Shown here piece after piece: positions 11,990-13,158 of a stretch of 13,158 nt of DNA. Within the stretch, counting starts at the first letter, position 1; the number at the start of each line of letters is the position of its first letter. The notes under the pieces are model-generated. The model was given only the letters and a program-made list of their open reading frames with translations. It searched no databases and had not been told where the DNA came from. Source of the DNA: Collinsella sp. (lineage in GTDB: Bacteria; Actinomycetota; Coriobacteriia; Coriobacteriales; Coriobacteriaceae). The translations under genes and the position numbers were made by a program. The DNA lies in assembly GCA_031294825.1 (NCBI GenBank), contig JAUMPM010000045.1, positions 1 through 13,158 on the forward strand, written 5' to 3'.

Positions 11990-12751
11990 TTGGAAGAGAA
12001 CGTGTCGGAAAAAACTCAATATACAACGGATGCGCCAGCGGGTGCAGCGTTGATTGCTCAGGCTATGGACCGGCGTGAGGGAGACGGCCGCTACAAGGCC
12101 ATGCAATCCATCATGGACTGGGACCGCTCTCGCCTGGCCTATAGGGCCGTGAAGCGCGCGTTCGACATCGTTTTCAGCGGTGCTGCGCTCGTCGCCATCG
12201 CGATCCCCAGCCTAATTCTCGCCGCTGCCATCCGCCTGGAGAGCGAGGGCAACCCCTTCTACAGCCAGATCCGCGTTGGCCAGACCCGTCCCGACGGCAG
12301 CCTGTCCACCTTCCGCATGTGGAAGTTCCGCTCCATGTACAGGGACGCCGACGAGCGACTCGCCGAGCTCAGGGAGCAAAACGAGATCGCCGGCGCCATG
12401 TTCAAGATGAAGGAGGACCCTCGCGTCACCAGGATCGGGAAGTTCATCCGCAAGCATTCCATCGACGAGTTTCCGCAGTTCCTGAACGTGTTCCTGGGCC
12501 AGATGTCCGTCGTGGGCCCGCGCCCGCCGCTGCCCAACGAGGTGGCCGAGTACACCGAGTTCGACCTGCAGCGCCTTGCTGTGAAGCCCGGGATTACCGG
12601 GCTCTGGCAGGTTACGGAGCGCAACTCAACCGGTTTTGATGGCATGGTCCGCCGGGACCTTGAATACATAGCCAAGCGCGGAATACTCATGGACTTCAAG
12701 ATCGTCCTCCTAACTGTTCTGGAGGTCTTTAACGGGAGCGATGCGTACTAA
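11990..12751 (+). CDS. Polyprenyl-phosphate sugar-1-phosphate transferase (initiating enzyme for surface polysaccharide)
   Basis: This enzyme moves a sugar-1-phosphate from a nucleotide sugar onto undecaprenyl phosphate at the inner face of the membrane, the first step of capsule or EPS repeat-unit assembly. It is the small monotopic type: one hydrophobic, probably re-entrant helix (about residues 58-82, broken at Pro73) precedes the catalytic domain, and the multi-helix N-terminal domain of WbaP/WcaJ is absent. Motifs are WKFRSMY, the catalytic Asp159-Glu160 in SIDEFPQFLN, VVGPRPPLPNE and KPGITGLWQV. The sugar cannot be told from sequence. The start is uncertain: TTG 11990 (GGGGA upstream), GTG 12002 (GGAAGAG upstream) or ATG 12062. 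A strong GGGAGGA at 11961-11967 has no ATG, GTG or TTG start at a usable distance. The stop overlaps an in-frame ATG of the next gene by one base (TAATG), supporting one operon. Confidence 0.9.
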   Translation: MEENVSEKTQYTTDAPAGAALIAQAMDRREGDGRYKAMQSIMDWDRSRLAYRAVKRAFDIVFSGAALVAIAIPSLILAAAIRLESEGNPFYSQIRVGQTRPDGSLSTFRMWKFRSMYRDADERLAELREQNEIAGAMFKMKEDPRVTRIGKFIRKHSIDEFPQFLNVFLGQMSVVGPRPPLPNEVAEYTEFDLQRLAVKPGITGLWQVTERNSTGFDGMVRRDLEYIAKRGILMDFKIVLLTVLEVFNGSDAY

Positions 12752-12789
12752 TGCCTAACCTTAATACCCGATTCGAATCGGAGAAGAAA

Positions 12790-13158
12790 ATGAAGATTGC
12801 CGTCGCCGGAACCGGCTACGTCGGCCTGTCCCTCGCCGTCCTGCTCTCGCAGCACAACGAGGTGCACGCGCTGGACATCGTTCCCGAGAAGGTCCAGAAG
12901 ATCAACAACTTCGTGTCACCCATCCAGGACTACGAGATCGAGCGTTTCCTGGCGGAGGCCAAGGTGGGGGAGCGCGAGCTCGACCTTCATGCTACCGTCG
13001 ATGTCGCCGAGGCTTATACAGGTGCCGACTACGCCGTCATCGCCACGCCCACCAACTACGACTCGGACAGGAACTTCTTCGACACGAGCTCCGTCGAGGC
13101 CGCCATCGCCGCCGTGCGGTCGGTTAACCCGGACGCCTGGATCGTCATCAAGTCGACG
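12790..13158 (+). CDS. ugd: UDP-glucose 6-dehydrogenase, N-terminal part
   Basis: This enzyme oxidises UDP-glucose to UDP-glucuronate with two NAD+, supplying an acidic sugar for capsule or EPS. 123 residues are visible before the window ends. The NAD-binding Rossmann motif AGTGYVGLSLAVLL is at the very N-terminus, followed by LDIVPEKVQKINNFVSPIQD, YAVIATPTNYD, FFDTSSVE and IVIKST. TPTNYD and the SPIQD segment match the short E. coli/Klebsiella-type Ugd (about 388 residues). ATG 12790 is chosen because GGAG lies 6 bases upstream and MKIAVAGTGYVG is the family start. The in-frame ATG 12751, overlapping the previous stop, would add 13 non-conserved residues. UDP-glucuronate suggests the polysaccharide contains glucuronic or galacturonic acid. 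The catalytic Cys region lies beyond the edge. Confidence 0.92.
   Translation, partial: MKIAVAGTGYVGLSLAVLLSQHNEVHALDIVPEKVQKINNFVSPIQDYEIERFLAEAKVGERELDLHATVDVAEAYTGADYAVIATPTNYDSDRNFFDTSSVEAAIAAVRSVNPDAWIVIKST

Noticed and set aside
1..13158. CRISPR arrays, insertion sequences, toxin-antitoxin pairs
   Set aside because: No regularly spaced repeats, transposase motifs or small paired genes were found on either strand.

Overview
The window looks like chromosomal DNA from a GC-rich gut member of the Coriobacteriia. Collinsella or a close relative is the best guess, inferred from the GC-rich codon use, the Firmicutes-like GlgC/GlgD pair in an otherwise actinobacterial setting, and the LoaP-type NusG paralog. 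No 16S or species marker is present, so this assignment is an inference.

Positions 1-8795 (minus strand) hold a complete-looking glycogen cluster, in transcription order glgB (branching enzyme), glgP (phosphorylase), glgC (catalytic ADP-glucose pyrophosphorylase), glgD (its degenerate partner subunit) and glgA (glycogen synthase, running off the left edge). GlgC and GlgD make ADP-glucose, GlgA polymerises it, GlgB branches the polymer and GlgP releases glucose-1-phosphate. glgC and glgD are only 4 bases apart. The other three gaps are 90-106 bases, and each holds a strong GC-rich hairpin without a U-run. GlgB carries a histone-H1-like Lys/Ala tail, while GlgA ends in an acidic Glu/Ala tail.

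Positions 8796-9126 form a divergent regulatory region. It has repeated GGTAAAAC half-sites arranged as inverted repeats over candidate promoters facing both ways, and a perfect hairpin in the presumed glgB leader. Positions 9127-10467 (plus strand) encode a HAD-family phosphatase and a thiamine diphosphokinase. A tRNA-Ala(GGC) gene with its own promoter and intrinsic terminator follows (10496-10654).

Positions 10655-10922 show no gene. From about 10923 a promoter-like extended -10 opens a leader of roughly 450 nt with several hairpins, two of them very large. The leader precedes a specialised NusG paralog (LoaP type), a monotopic polyprenyl-phosphate sugar transferase and the start of UDP-glucose 6-dehydrogenase. 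This is the head of a surface polysaccharide (capsule/EPS) operon. The likely logic is that LoaP binds RNA in its own leader and makes RNA polymerase processive through a long polysaccharide operon continuing past the right edge. The structured leader next to loaP is the most interesting unexplained signal in the window.
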